From NCBI GenBank assembly GCA_003170295.1, contig PNAJ01000162.1, positions 1-64,000 on the forward strand: a stretch of DNA of 64,000 nucleotides. The letters run 5' to 3'. The translations under genes were made by a program, and so were the position numbers. Positions 32,793 to 40,118 of this stretch are shown here, piece by piece (the stretch's first letter is position 1; the number at the start of each line of letters is the position of its first letter). Source of the stretch: Bryobacterales bacterium. Lineage in GTDB: Bacteria; Acidobacteriota; Terriglobia; Bryobacterales; Bryobacteraceae. Below the pieces are notes generated by a model. That model made no database searches, was not told the origin of the DNA, and was given only the letters and a program-made list of their open reading frames with translations.

Positions 32793-33564
32793 GGCTTTGT
32801 GTGAAAGTTCTCAGTTCCGGTGGGGCGTAGTATTCGTCGTAGCTCGACGGTGGCTGTGCCAGGAACCCCAGTTTCTGGCGGACCCGTGCCGGGAAGGCTC
32901 GATGATCGAAGTGCGCCATCGCGCGAGGAATGTCGATCCGCTGTTTCATGTAGGAACGGCACATATTCACCGTGAGAGCATGCCGCCAGCGATCGGTCCG
33001 ATTGCTTCCGCCTGCATGCCACAACCGGGCGTTGAAGTAGAAAACGCTGCCCGCCGGAGCAACCACTCGCTTTGCCCGAGCGTAGAATTCTGTGTCCGGA
33101 GGCGCGTCCATCCGGGTGTGCGATTCCGGCAGGAACCACGTCGCGCCGTTTTCTTCCGTGAAGTCATCCAGGAGAATCGTGGCGCCCATGTTTGTAATAT
33201 ATCCCGGGATCAGCCGCGGACAATCCACATGGACGCGCGCCGAATAGTTCGCGCCATTGGGCGGCATGGAGGAAGATGTGTAAGCGTAAATGATGCAACC
33301 ATCGCCCAGGACCCAATCGAAAGGCTGCATCAAGGTCTCTAAACCCAAAACCTCCACCAAGCTACCTCCGTACAAGGAGCACAGCAGCACCATCCCGTTG
33401 TGAGAGCCAACATTCTTGGCGACCCGGTATTCTTCTTCTTTTACGATGGCCGCCTCCAGATCTTGTTTGATAGTCGCCAGCGTTCCATGTGGCAGAATGC
33501 CGGGGAGAATGGCGTAGCCGTTCGACTGGATCTGCTCAACGAACCGCTCTCGTTCCACTGTCAT
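32785..33564 (-). CDS. Phytanoyl-CoA dioxygenase (PhyH) family protein
   Basis: ATG 33564 is taken because GGGGG lies seven bases upstream; the frame is open to 33603. The product is 259 residues. The Fe(II)/2-oxoglutarate facial triad is recognisable: H-x-D in R-V-H-V-D-C-P-R (about residue 112) and the distal His in L-W-H-A-G-G-S-N-R-T-D near 185. The 2-oxoglutarate-binding Arg follows in R-H-A-L-T-V-N. G-Y-A-I-L-P-G-I-L at the N-terminus and A-T-W-F-L-P-E-S-H-T-R in the middle are family-typical. It probably hydroxylates a small molecule or lipid/sugar precursor. It is co-translated with the methyltransferase downstream and divergent from the methyltransferase at 33704. Confidence 0.85.
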   Translation of the reverse strand: MTVERERFVEQIQSNGYAILPGILPHGTLATIKQDLEAAIVKEEEYRVAKNVGSHNGMVLLCSLYGGSLVEVLGLETLMQPFDWVLGDGCIIYAYTSSSMPPNGANYSARVHVDCPRLIPGYITNMGATILLDDFTEENGATWFLPESHTRMDAPPDTEFYARAKRVVAPAGSVFYFNARLWHAGGSNRTDRWRHALTVNMCRSYMKQRIDIPRAMAHFDHRAFPARVRQKLGFLAQPPSSYDEYYAPPELRTFTQSHE

Positions 33565-33672
33565 TTCATCGCCCCCGGCGTGTTGCATTGCGGGCGCAAC
33601 CACCTGTTTAATGAATCGTCAAGAGAACAGGCAGACTTTACGCTCGCTTGCTCTTCTGGGCTTCAAGCTAAA

Positions 33673-33726
33673 GTCCAGGCCTGCTTCGCCCGATTTGCAT
33701 AGCATGGAAGTCGTTGAGACGGAGTG
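33673..33726 (+). repeat. Start-region cassette, copy 2
   Basis: Second copy of the 54-base block at 29680-29733, here before and into the methyltransferase gene (first codons M-E-V-V-E-T-E). Equal length and in-frame placement mean both the leader and the first seven codons are shared. Confidence 0.7.
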
Positions 33727-34579
33727 CGCCGATACTCGAGGAAGTGTCTCGGAAATCGCCACGAACCTGGAACTCGGCGAACACGGGATCTGGTTCTCTA
33801 AAGGAAAGTCGAACATATCTTACCCGTCGGAGGGGAATGCGGCTTGCTTCGAAATAGAAGACGATTCCTTCTGGTTCCAGCATCGAAACCGGTGTATTAC
33901 CTCGGTTGTTCACGGCTTTCCTCCCGCCGGCACGATCTTCGATCTGGGAGGCGGGAATGGGTTTGTTGCCCTTGGCCTCCAACAACGCGGCTGGCGGAGT
34001 ATCGTCGTCGAACCGGGCATCACGGGCGCCGTCAATGCCCGGAAGCGAGGGCTTGAGGTCATTTGTGCGACATTCGAAGATGCGCATTTTCGACTCCACT
34101 CTCTTCCCGCGGTTGGATTGTTCGACGTTCTCGAACATATTGAAGACGGTGGGCAATTTTTGCGGATGTTGGGCGAGCGGCTCATCGTCGGTGGACGAAT
34201 TTATCTAACCGTCCCGGCGTATCGATGGCTCTGGTCAGCCGAAGATGTCTCGGCCGGACATTTCCGCAGATACACGCTCTCCTCCCTCGCGAGAGTGCTG
34301 GGCCAGTCGGGTTTTGACGTTGAATTTGCCTCCTATATTTTCTCGCCGCTTCCGGTGCCGATTCTCCTCAAGCGGACGATTCCCACTCTGTTGGGGCGGA
34401 GGAAAACTGAAAACTTCGACGAAGCGATCAGAGAGCATCGCGGCGGTTCGAGCACGGTCCAGAGCCTGGCGGGCAGCGTTTTCAAATGGGAGCTACAAAG
34501 GTTAGAGCGGAAAAGAACGATTCCAGCGGGAGGCAGTTGTCTGGTGGTCGCTAAGTCCGTTGCTGGTGGGGCGCGATAG
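33704..34579 (+). CDS. Class I SAM-dependent methyltransferase
   Basis: ATG 33704 is chosen because it lies at the same point of the repeated start cassette as the acyltransferase start; the frame is open from 33611. The product is 291 residues. Residues about 35-65 form a short N-terminal segment with F-W-F-Q-H-R-N-R, which is typical of C-methyltransferase-like or sugar-linked members. Motif I is I-F-D-L-G-G-G-N-G-F near 78. F-D-V-L-E-H-I-E-D-G follows, then T-V-P-A-Y-R-W-L-W-S-A-E-D and H-F-R-R-Y-T. The C-terminus has a hydrophobic stretch. Three bases separate it from the next methyltransferase. Likely cell-envelope glycan or lipid modification. Confidence 0.85.
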   Translation: MEVVETECADTRGSVSEIATNLELGEHGIWFSKGKSNISYPSEGNAACFEIEDDSFWFQHRNRCITSVVHGFPPAGTIFDLGGGNGFVALGLQQRGWRSIVVEPGITGAVNARKRGLEVICATFEDAHFRLHSLPAVGLFDVLEHIEDGGQFLRMLGERLIVGGRIYLTVPAYRWLWSAEDVSAGHFRRYTLSSLARVLGQSGFDVEFASYIFSPLPVPILLKRTIPTLLGRRKTENFDEAIREHRGGSSTVQSLAGSVFKWELQRLERKRTIPAGGSCLVVAKSVAGGAR

Positions 34580-34582
34580 ATT

Positions 34583-35170
34583 ATGCTGCGCCAGATTCTG
34601 GGTAACGTGGTTGCGAATCCCATGGTTTATGATGCCGTCCAGAAGATGGCGGGCCGCGACGAAACCTACCGCCGGCTGAAGCCCCTTCTGGCGCGCGCCA
34701 AGGGCGAACTGCTACTCGAAGCGGGCGCCGGAACAGGCGAGATTACCAGTATTCTGGATCCATCGACCAGATATCTGTGGCTGGATAACGACGTTCAAAA
34801 GCTCGCTGGCTTCAAAAAGAAGAATAAGGGCCATTTGTCGGTTTTGGCGGACGGCACCCGTATCCCGCTCGCGGTTCGCAGCGTCCATTCGGTTTTGACC
34901 GTGGCGGTCACGCATCATTTGCTGGACCACGAATTGGACCTCTTTCTAGCGGAGTTGGCCCGCGTGTGCCGCCATCAACTGGTGTTTCTCGACGGGTTGG
35001 AAGACCGTAGTTCGGTGGTCAGTAACCTGATGTGGCGTTATGATCGCGGCAGTCACCCCAGGACGGAGGAGCACCTCTTGTCTAAGATCCGCCAGCATTT
35101 TGAACTGGACATGATTCAGCGTTACAAGATTTTCCATCAGTATCTTCTCTGTACCGGCAAACCCCGTTAG
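34583..35170 (+). CDS. Small class I SAM-dependent methyltransferase
   Basis: The 195-residue product has motif I L-L-E-A-G-A-G-T-G-E near 44 and an acidic residue in L-W-L-D-N-D near 65, then L-T-V-A-V-T-H-H-L-L-D. The compact length with no C-terminal lid fits the Methyltransf_11-type group. It starts three bases after the previous methyltransferase stop, in the same operon. The substrate cannot be told from sequence. Confidence 0.85.
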   Translation: MLRQILGNVVANPMVYDAVQKMAGRDETYRRLKPLLARAKGELLLEAGAGTGEITSILDPSTRYLWLDNDVQKLAGFKKKNKGHLSVLADGTRIPLAVRSVHSVLTVAVTHHLLDHELDLFLAELARVCRHQLVFLDGLEDRSSVVSNLMWRYDRGSHPRTEEHLLSKIRQHFELDMIQRYKIFHQYLLCTGKPR

Positions 35171-35239
35171 CTAAAGGGACCGGCTGCGGCAGCCGATTCC
35201 TGTAGTAGGCCCTCGTCCCACGTTTGAGCTTTTCTTCTT

Positions 35240-36781
35240 ATGACCATACCGACAGAGGTGGCGGAAACCACCGAGCGGAAGTCCACGACCTTCTTCATCC
35301 GGATGGCGAGCCTCATAGACCGCCGCCCGGTCCTGGTTTTGCCGGTGTGGATCGTCGCGTATTTTGCCGTACTTTGGCGCCCCGCGCACCGGCCGCTGTG
35401 GTACGACGAACTATTCACGTATTACGTGTCGATGTCACCCACCTTCAAGCATTTTGCCGGCAGCATCGGGCACGCCGACCTGAATCCACCGCTAGGCTAC
35501 GTGTTTGTGCGCGCCAGTATCGCTTTATTCGGAGATACGCCTTTCAACGCCCGTATTCCCGCGATGTTGGCGTTTCTCGCCGCCAGTCTCGTGGCATCCT
35601 ATCTGATCTCGCGGCGGCTGGGAGGCGGATTCGGGTTGGCGGCGTTGGGGATCTTCTGGTCCTTCTCGATCGCCCGTTTCGCCGTGGAGGTGAGATCTTA
35701 CGCTTTGATCCTCGCCTTTTTTGCCACTGCGGCCCTGTGCTGGTTGAAGGCTGCGGAAGCGCGCCGCTGGACCATCTGGCACACCGGCCTGGCAATCTCA
35801 ATTGGGGCGATGTTTCTGACCCACTGCTTCTCACCCCCTTATGCCGCAGCTATTGGAGTTGGAGAACTGGTCCGCACGGTCGTTTCAAGGCGCATCGATA
35901 AGAGAGTCTGGGGGGCGTTGCTTGCGCCGCTCAGCATTTTGCCGTTGTACATCCCGCTGATCGGAACCGCGCAGTCGGTCCTGACGCCTCATGCGTTCGA
36001 GGCGACCGCGAAAACCATCCCCATGTTTTATCTGGGAATCCTTGCGCCTCTCCTTGCCGTGATCGGAGCTTTGCTGCTCGTTTGGCTGGTTCGCCGCAGC
36101 CGGGGCGCGCGAATGCGGTGCGACTGGGCTCGTCCGCACGAAATCGCTTTTGCCATCGCCGCTTTCTTGTCCCCCCTGGTGACCATCGGCTATTGCATTT
36201 GGAGCGGCGTTCCGTTTTGGCCTCGACATGGCAGCGGGGCGATTTTAGGCGGGGCCTTGATACTAACCGCTCTGCTTGCCGTGGTCATCAACAGAAATTC
36301 CAACGTGGCTGTCGCGTCCGCTGGGCTTATCCTGATTCTCTTCTGCTTCACGAAGGCGGGAACCGGGAAATTAATGAACCAGTTTGAGAACACGTCTACC
36401 AATTACCGGACGATCCGTCCCGAGCTTCCTTTTGTCACGGCCAGCGGATTGACATTTCTCGAGATGGATCATCGTGAGTCACCGGAATTTATCCATCGTC
36501 TTTACGCTCTGACCGACCGGGAAGCGGCCGTGCGATATCACACGAATATCTTTGAATGGCTTCCCATCCTGCAGCAGTGGTTCCCGGTTCGAGCCAATGT
36601 TGAGCCCTATCGCGAGTTCATCAGCCACAACCGGCAGTTTCTGGTTCTGGCGACGGCCGGATATCCCGAGGATTGGCTGCTCGAGCAGCTCCAGGCGGAC
36701 CATGCACAGATCCGTTTGCTGCAGGATCAAAAGACCGGCTACAAGGATCACGAGTTGTATGAGATCACGATGACTCAGTAG
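35240..36781 (+). CDS. Polytopic GT-C type glycosyltransferase (ArnT/PMT-like)
   Basis: The 513-residue product has about nine to ten TM helices. The first extracytoplasmic loop holds P-L-W-Y-D-E-L-F-T-Y-Y, giving the catalytic acidic D-E pair expected in GT39/GT83-type enzymes, followed by L-N-P-P-L-G-Y. E-V-R-S-Y-A-L near 150 is another family motif. The C-terminal about 110 residues are soluble. GT-C enzymes use polyprenyl-phosphate sugars, which the GT2 at 30977 could make. It is the last gene of the plus-strand sugar-locus run; the esterase follows 33 bases later. Confidence 0.82.
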   Translation: MTIPTEVAETTERKSTTFFIRMASLIDRRPVLVLPVWIVAYFAVLWRPAHRPLWYDELFTYYVSMSPTFKHFAGSIGHADLNPPLGYVFVRASIALFGDTPFNARIPAMLAFLAASLVASYLISRRLGGGFGLAALGIFWSFSIARFAVEVRSYALILAFFATAALCWLKAAEARRWTIWHTGLAISIGAMFLTHCFSPPYAAAIGVGELVRTVVSRRIDKRVWGALLAPLSILPLYIPLIGTAQSVLTPHAFEATAKTIPMFYLGILAPLLAVIGALLLVWLVRRSRGARMRCDWARPHEIAFAIAAFLSPLVTIGYCIWSGVPFWPRHGSGAILGGALILTALLAVVINRNSNVAVASAGLILILFCFTKAGTGKLMNQFENTSTNYRTIRPELPFVTASGLTFLEMDHRESPEFIHRLYALTDREAAVRYHTNIFEWLPILQQWFPVRANVEPYREFISHNRQFLVLATAGYPEDWLLEQLQADHAQIRLLQDQKTGYKDHELYEITMTQ

Positions 36782-36813
36782 GTTGAGTTAACATGGGTGA
36801 CCGGGAGTCCCTC

Positions 36814-37929
36814 ATGTTCCGTCTTCTAAGCATTGCGTTCCTGATCAGCCTGACGACCGGCTTGGCCCAAACTCCGGCCGCGGCCCCGCGTCCACCGCGC
36901 CCGACGCCGCCCACCCGCGATCCCCACACGCCCGGTTATGTCACGGCGAAAGAGTTAGCGGACGGCGCCAACGCTCCGGCGAATGCCGACGGAAATTTCA
37001 TCCTCGGCCCGACGCACAACCCCGCACCGGAAATGACCGTGCAGGAAGGCGTGCCGCAAGGAACCGTCTTCGAATTCACCATGGCATCGACCGACAGCAA
37101 GATTTATCCCGGCATCGCGCGCGAGCCCGGCACTTTTGGCAAGCCGGATCCTAGCGACCCCGCTAAGATAATCGTCACCACCAGCCACACCGCGCCCCAC
37201 ACCCGCAAAATGGCCGTGTATGTCCCCAAACAATACGTCCCCGGCACGGCCGCGCCGTTCATCGTCGGAGCGGATGGACCTGACCGTGCGTTGTTCACGG
37301 CGCTCGACAATCTGATCGCCCAGCACAAGGTGCCCGTGATGATTGCCATCTCCCTAGGCAACGGCAGCGGCGACGCCCAGGGAAGCCAACGCGGCCTGGA
37401 GTACGACACCATGTCAGGCTTGTACGCGGAGTTCGTCGAGAAAGAAGTGCTGCCTCTCGTCGAAAAACAATACAACGTGAAACTGACCAAGGATCCCGAG
37501 GGTCGGGCGACGATGGGCGGCAGTTCCGGCGGCTCCTGCGCTTTGATCATGGCGTGGTATCACCCCGAGCTATACCACCGCGTTCTCACTTACTCAGGCA
37601 CTTATGTGAACCAGCAGTGGCCGTCGAACCCCGAGAGCCCTCACGGCGCATGGGAGTTCCATGAACACCTCATCCCCAACAGCCCGGTGAAGCCGATTCG
37701 CCTCTGGATGGAGGTCGGCGACAGAGACAATTTCAATCCGAACCCCATGGGCGACGGCATGCACGACTGGGTCGTCGCCAATGAGAACATGGCCAAAGTG
37801 CTGGCCGCCAAAGGCTATCATTATCAGTTCGTATTTGCGCGCAACGCCGGGCATACCGACCGCACTGTGAAACAACAAACCTTGCCCGAGGCCCTGGAAT
37901 ATGTATGGCAGGGTTATCCGAAGAACTGA
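36814..37929 (+). CDS. Exported alpha/beta-hydrolase, esterase D / enterochelin-esterase-like
   Basis: ATG 36814 has GGGAG six bases upstream and starts a signal peptide (M-F-R-L-L-S-I-A-F-L, ending G-L-A-Q). The product is 371 residues. A Pro-rich linker is followed by an N-terminal Ig-like segment (F-E-F-T-M-A-S-T-D-S-K), then the hydrolase core. The nucleophile lies in M-G-G-S-S-G-G-S-C-A-L; Y-H-P-E-L-Y-H-R-V-L-T-Y-S-G follows. Asp in M-E-V-G-D-R-D and His in N-A-G-H-T-D complete a plausible triad. It probably deacylates a carbohydrate or siderophore-type ester in the periplasm. Weakly linked to the sugar locus by position. Confidence 0.87.
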   Translation: MFRLLSIAFLISLTTGLAQTPAAAPRPPRPTPPTRDPHTPGYVTAKELADGANAPANADGNFILGPTHNPAPEMTVQEGVPQGTVFEFTMASTDSKIYPGIAREPGTFGKPDPSDPAKIIVTTSHTAPHTRKMAVYVPKQYVPGTAAPFIVGADGPDRALFTALDNLIAQHKVPVMIAISLGNGSGDAQGSQRGLEYDTMSGLYAEFVEKEVLPLVEKQYNVKLTKDPEGRATMGGSSGGSCALIMAWYHPELYHRVLTYSGTYVNQQWPSNPESPHGAWEFHEHLIPNSPVKPIRLWMEVGDRDNFNPNPMGDGMHDWVVANENMAKVLAAKGYHYQFVFARNAGHTDRTVKQQTLPEALEYVWQGYPKN

Positions 37930-37980
37930 AAATTATGGCCGTTTAAGGTTCCGCAGAGACACTCATTCGCGTATTTAACG

Positions 37981-38961
37981 TCATTTAAGGGTCGTTATGC
38001 CGAGCTTTTGCATGCGATAGAGCAAGGTTGTTCGCGCCACCCCCAGGCGGGCGGCGGCGCCATCTCGTCCGCCGACCACTCCCTGCACCTGGCGAAGCGT
38101 TTCCGTAATGTGTTCCCGCTCGGCGTCGGCGAGGGTACGAGCGGCCGAAGGAGTTTTGGTTTGCACCAGAGGCTTGAGCTCACCGTGCCGGAGTTGCAGG
38201 ACCGGGCCGGAGCTCAAAATCACGGCGCGTTCGAGACAATTCTGCAGTTCCCGAATGTTGCCCGGCCAGTCGTAAAGCTTGAATAGCGCGAGGACTTCCT
38301 CCGGTATGTGACTGATTTCCTTGTTCATACGCCGCGCGAAATTACGCACGAAATGGCGCACGAGAACCGGGATATCTTCCTGACGGTCCCGCAGAGGGGG
38401 CACTACAATCGGGAATACGTTGAGCCGGTAGAACAAATCCGCTCGGAACCGGCGTTCCTCGACCATTTCGCATAAATTCTGATTCGTCGCCGCGATCACG
38501 CGAACGTCCACGCGAATCGTGCGGCTGCTGCCCAACCGCTCAAATTCCTGTTCCTGTAAAACTCGCAGAAGCTTGGGCTGCAGTTCGAGGGGCAGATCGC
38601 CAATTTCGTCAAGGAATAAGGTTCCCTTGTGCGCGAGTTGAAAGCGGCCGGTGGTCTGGGTACAGGCGCCAGTGAATGCTCCGCGCTCGTGGCCAAAAAG
38701 TTCGCTCTCCAGGAGGCCGGCGGGCATCGCGGCGCAGTTCAGCTTTACAAAAGGGCCGAGGTAACGCAGACTCTCCCGATGAACGGCTTTTGCCACGAGC
38801 TCTTTTCCCGTGCCGGTTTCGCCTTGAATCAATACGGCGGCATCCGTTCGCGCCACCATCTGGATCGCGTTGCGGACCTGCTGGAGGCTTGGGCTGGAAC
38901 CGAGTAGTTCGCCTTCAGATCCGCGAGAAGACAGCGAGGGAGCAAGCATTGGGGTAGCCAT
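37981..38961 (-). CDS. Sigma54-dependent activator without a sensor domain
   Basis: The 326-residue product has an AAA+ domain at about 17-250 with G-E-T-G-T-G-K-E (Walker A), G-A-F-T-G-A (sigma54 contact), L-F-L-D-E-I-G (Walker B) and Y-D-W-P-G-N-I-R-E-L (sensor II). A Fis-type HTH lies at about 280-323 (G-x-R-D-G-A-A-A-R-L-G-V-A-R-T-T-L). Only about 16 residues precede the AAA+ domain, so there is no receiver, GAF or PAS domain. It would be constitutively active or controlled by a partner, like PspF. It is closely similar to the C-terminal half of the GAF-containing activator at 45094. Confidence 0.92.
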   Translation of the reverse strand: MATPMLAPSLSSRGSEGELLGSSPSLQQVRNAIQMVARTDAAVLIQGETGTGKELVAKAVHRESLRYLGPFVKLNCAAMPAGLLESELFGHERGAFTGACTQTTGRFQLAHKGTLFLDEIGDLPLELQPKLLRVLQEQEFERLGSSRTIRVDVRVIAATNQNLCEMVEERRFRADLFYRLNVFPIVVPPLRDRQEDIPVLVRHFVRNFARRMNKEISHIPEEVLALFKLYDWPGNIRELQNCLERAVILSSGPVLQLRHGELKPLVQTKTPSAARTLADAEREHITETLRQVQGVVGGRDGAAARLGVARTTLLYRMQKLGITTLK

Positions 38962-39005
38962 GAATTCAGCCTACGCGGGAACGCTATGGAAAACATCCCG
39001 CATAC

Positions 39006-39389
39006 TTATGGTTTCTTGGTACCGCTATCGGGGGATCGGCGCGTAACCGGGGGAATGACGATCTCGCGGCGGCCGAAAAGGCGTGCGTCAATCGAGAAGG
39101 CTCCGGGGCCCAGCAGAGCGATCGCCGCCGCGAGAAGGACCGCGGGCCAGAGAGTCCATTTTGCCTGGAAAAATGCGATGCCCACGGCGCCCATTCCGAC
39201 GATGCCGGCGGCAAAGGGTGTGAAGAGCCCGAGGAGCAGAAAGGCTCCACTCACGATGGCGAGCGTTCCGAACCATGGCGCTGCGACGCTTAGAGAAGCT
39301 GCTCCTTGAAGGATGGTATATATTCCAAGGACCGCTCTAAGCAGCAGCAAACCCAGACCCGGCGCGCCGCGCGGAAACGAAGAGAACAT
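39006..39389 (-). CDS. DoxX-like membrane protein
   Basis: The 127-residue product has four predicted TM helices (about 10-28, 36-56, 60-75, 80-98) and an Arg-rich C-terminal tail, matching the DoxX/DoxD-like size and layout (R-A-V-L-G near the start, L-L-G-L-F-T-P-F-A in the second loop). The function of the bacterial DoxX-like group is unclear; some relate to thiosulfate:quinone oxidoreductase or redox stress. An inverted repeat (39409-39426) lies 20 bases upstream of the start and may be its operator. It is downstream of the two-component genes on the same strand. Confidence 0.75.
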   Translation of the reverse strand: MFSSFPRGAPGLGLLLLRAVLGIYTILQGAASLSVAAPWFGTLAIVSGAFLLLGLFTPFAAGIVGMGAVGIAFFQAKWTLWPAVLLAAAIALLGPGAFSIDARLFGRREIVIPPVTRRSPDSGTKKP

Positions 39390-39408
39390 CCGCTGCAGAA
39401 CGCGTCTC

Positions 39409-39426
39409 CTAACCTTTTAAGGTTAG
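39409..39426. promoter_or_regulatory. Inverted repeat upstream of the DoxX-like gene
   Basis: CTAACCTT-TT-AAGGTTAG, 8-bp arms with a two-base centre. The centre is too tight for a hairpin terminator but fits a dimeric regulator site overlapping the promoter region. Confidence 0.45.
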
Positions 39427-39488
39427 ATGTTACCGGAGAAACATGAATCCCCTGGACTCGCGATTTTGAACTAACACTTTCGAGGTAT

Positions 39489-40118
39489 TCACAATTGGAC
39501 GATGCCGCGGCGGACGGCAATGGCGACGGCCTGGGTGCGATCGCTCGCGCCGAGTTTCTCCATAACATGCCGGATGTGAACCTTGACGGTCTCCTCGGAG
39601 ATGAACAGGCGTTCGGCGATATCGCGGTTTCGATTTCCCCCTGCAACAAGGCTGAGGACCTCGATTTCACGCGCGGTGAGCGATTCGTCGCCCAAATGCT
39701 CGGCGAGATGCGCGGCCACCTCCGGCGGGACGCGCTTTTTACCGGAGTGGACGGATCGAATCATCTCGACCAGATCCTTCGGAGGCATGCTCTTCAGCAT
39801 GTAGCCGTAGGCTCCTGCTTGCAGAGCGCGATGAATCTCGACATCGCCCTCGAAAGTGGTCAACATAATAATGCGGGCGTCGGGGAATTCCGAGCGGATG
39901 GCGATCAATGCGTCAATGCCGCTCATATCGGGCAACCTTAAGTCCATGAGTGTGACGTCTGGCAGATGCCGGCGATATTGTTGAATCCCCTCACTGCCAT
40001 AGGAAGCTTCCGCCACCAGCGACATATCCGGTTGGCTTTGAATAATAGTGGCAATCCCCTCGCGCAGGAGCGGATGATCGTCGATGCTCAGAACACGAAT
40101 GATAGATTGGCTGGTCAT
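39489..40118 (-). CDS. NarL/LuxR-type response regulator
   Basis: The 209-residue product has a receiver domain at about 8-122 with the acidic pair I-D-D, the phosphoacceptor Asp59 in V-T-L-M-D-L-R-L-P-D-M and Lys in Y-M-L-K-S. The LuxR-type HTH is at about 145-205 (L-T-A-R-E-I-E-V-L-S-L-V-A-G-G, E-T-V-K-V-H-I-R-H-V-M-E-K-L). Its ATG follows the histidine kinase stop directly (TAGATG), so the two are a cognate pair. The targets are unknown; the GH16-like lipoprotein in the same operon and the DoxX gene are candidates. Confidence 0.95.
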   Translation of the reverse strand: MTSQSIIRVLSIDDHPLLREGIATIIQSQPDMSLVAEASYGSEGIQQYRRHLPDVTLMDLRLPDMSGIDALIAIRSEFPDARIIMLTTFEGDVEIHRALQAGAYGYMLKSMPPKDLVEMIRSVHSGKKRVPPEVAAHLAEHLGDESLTAREIEVLSLVAGGNRNRDIAERLFISEETVKVHIRHVMEKLGASDRTQAVAIAVRRGIVQL

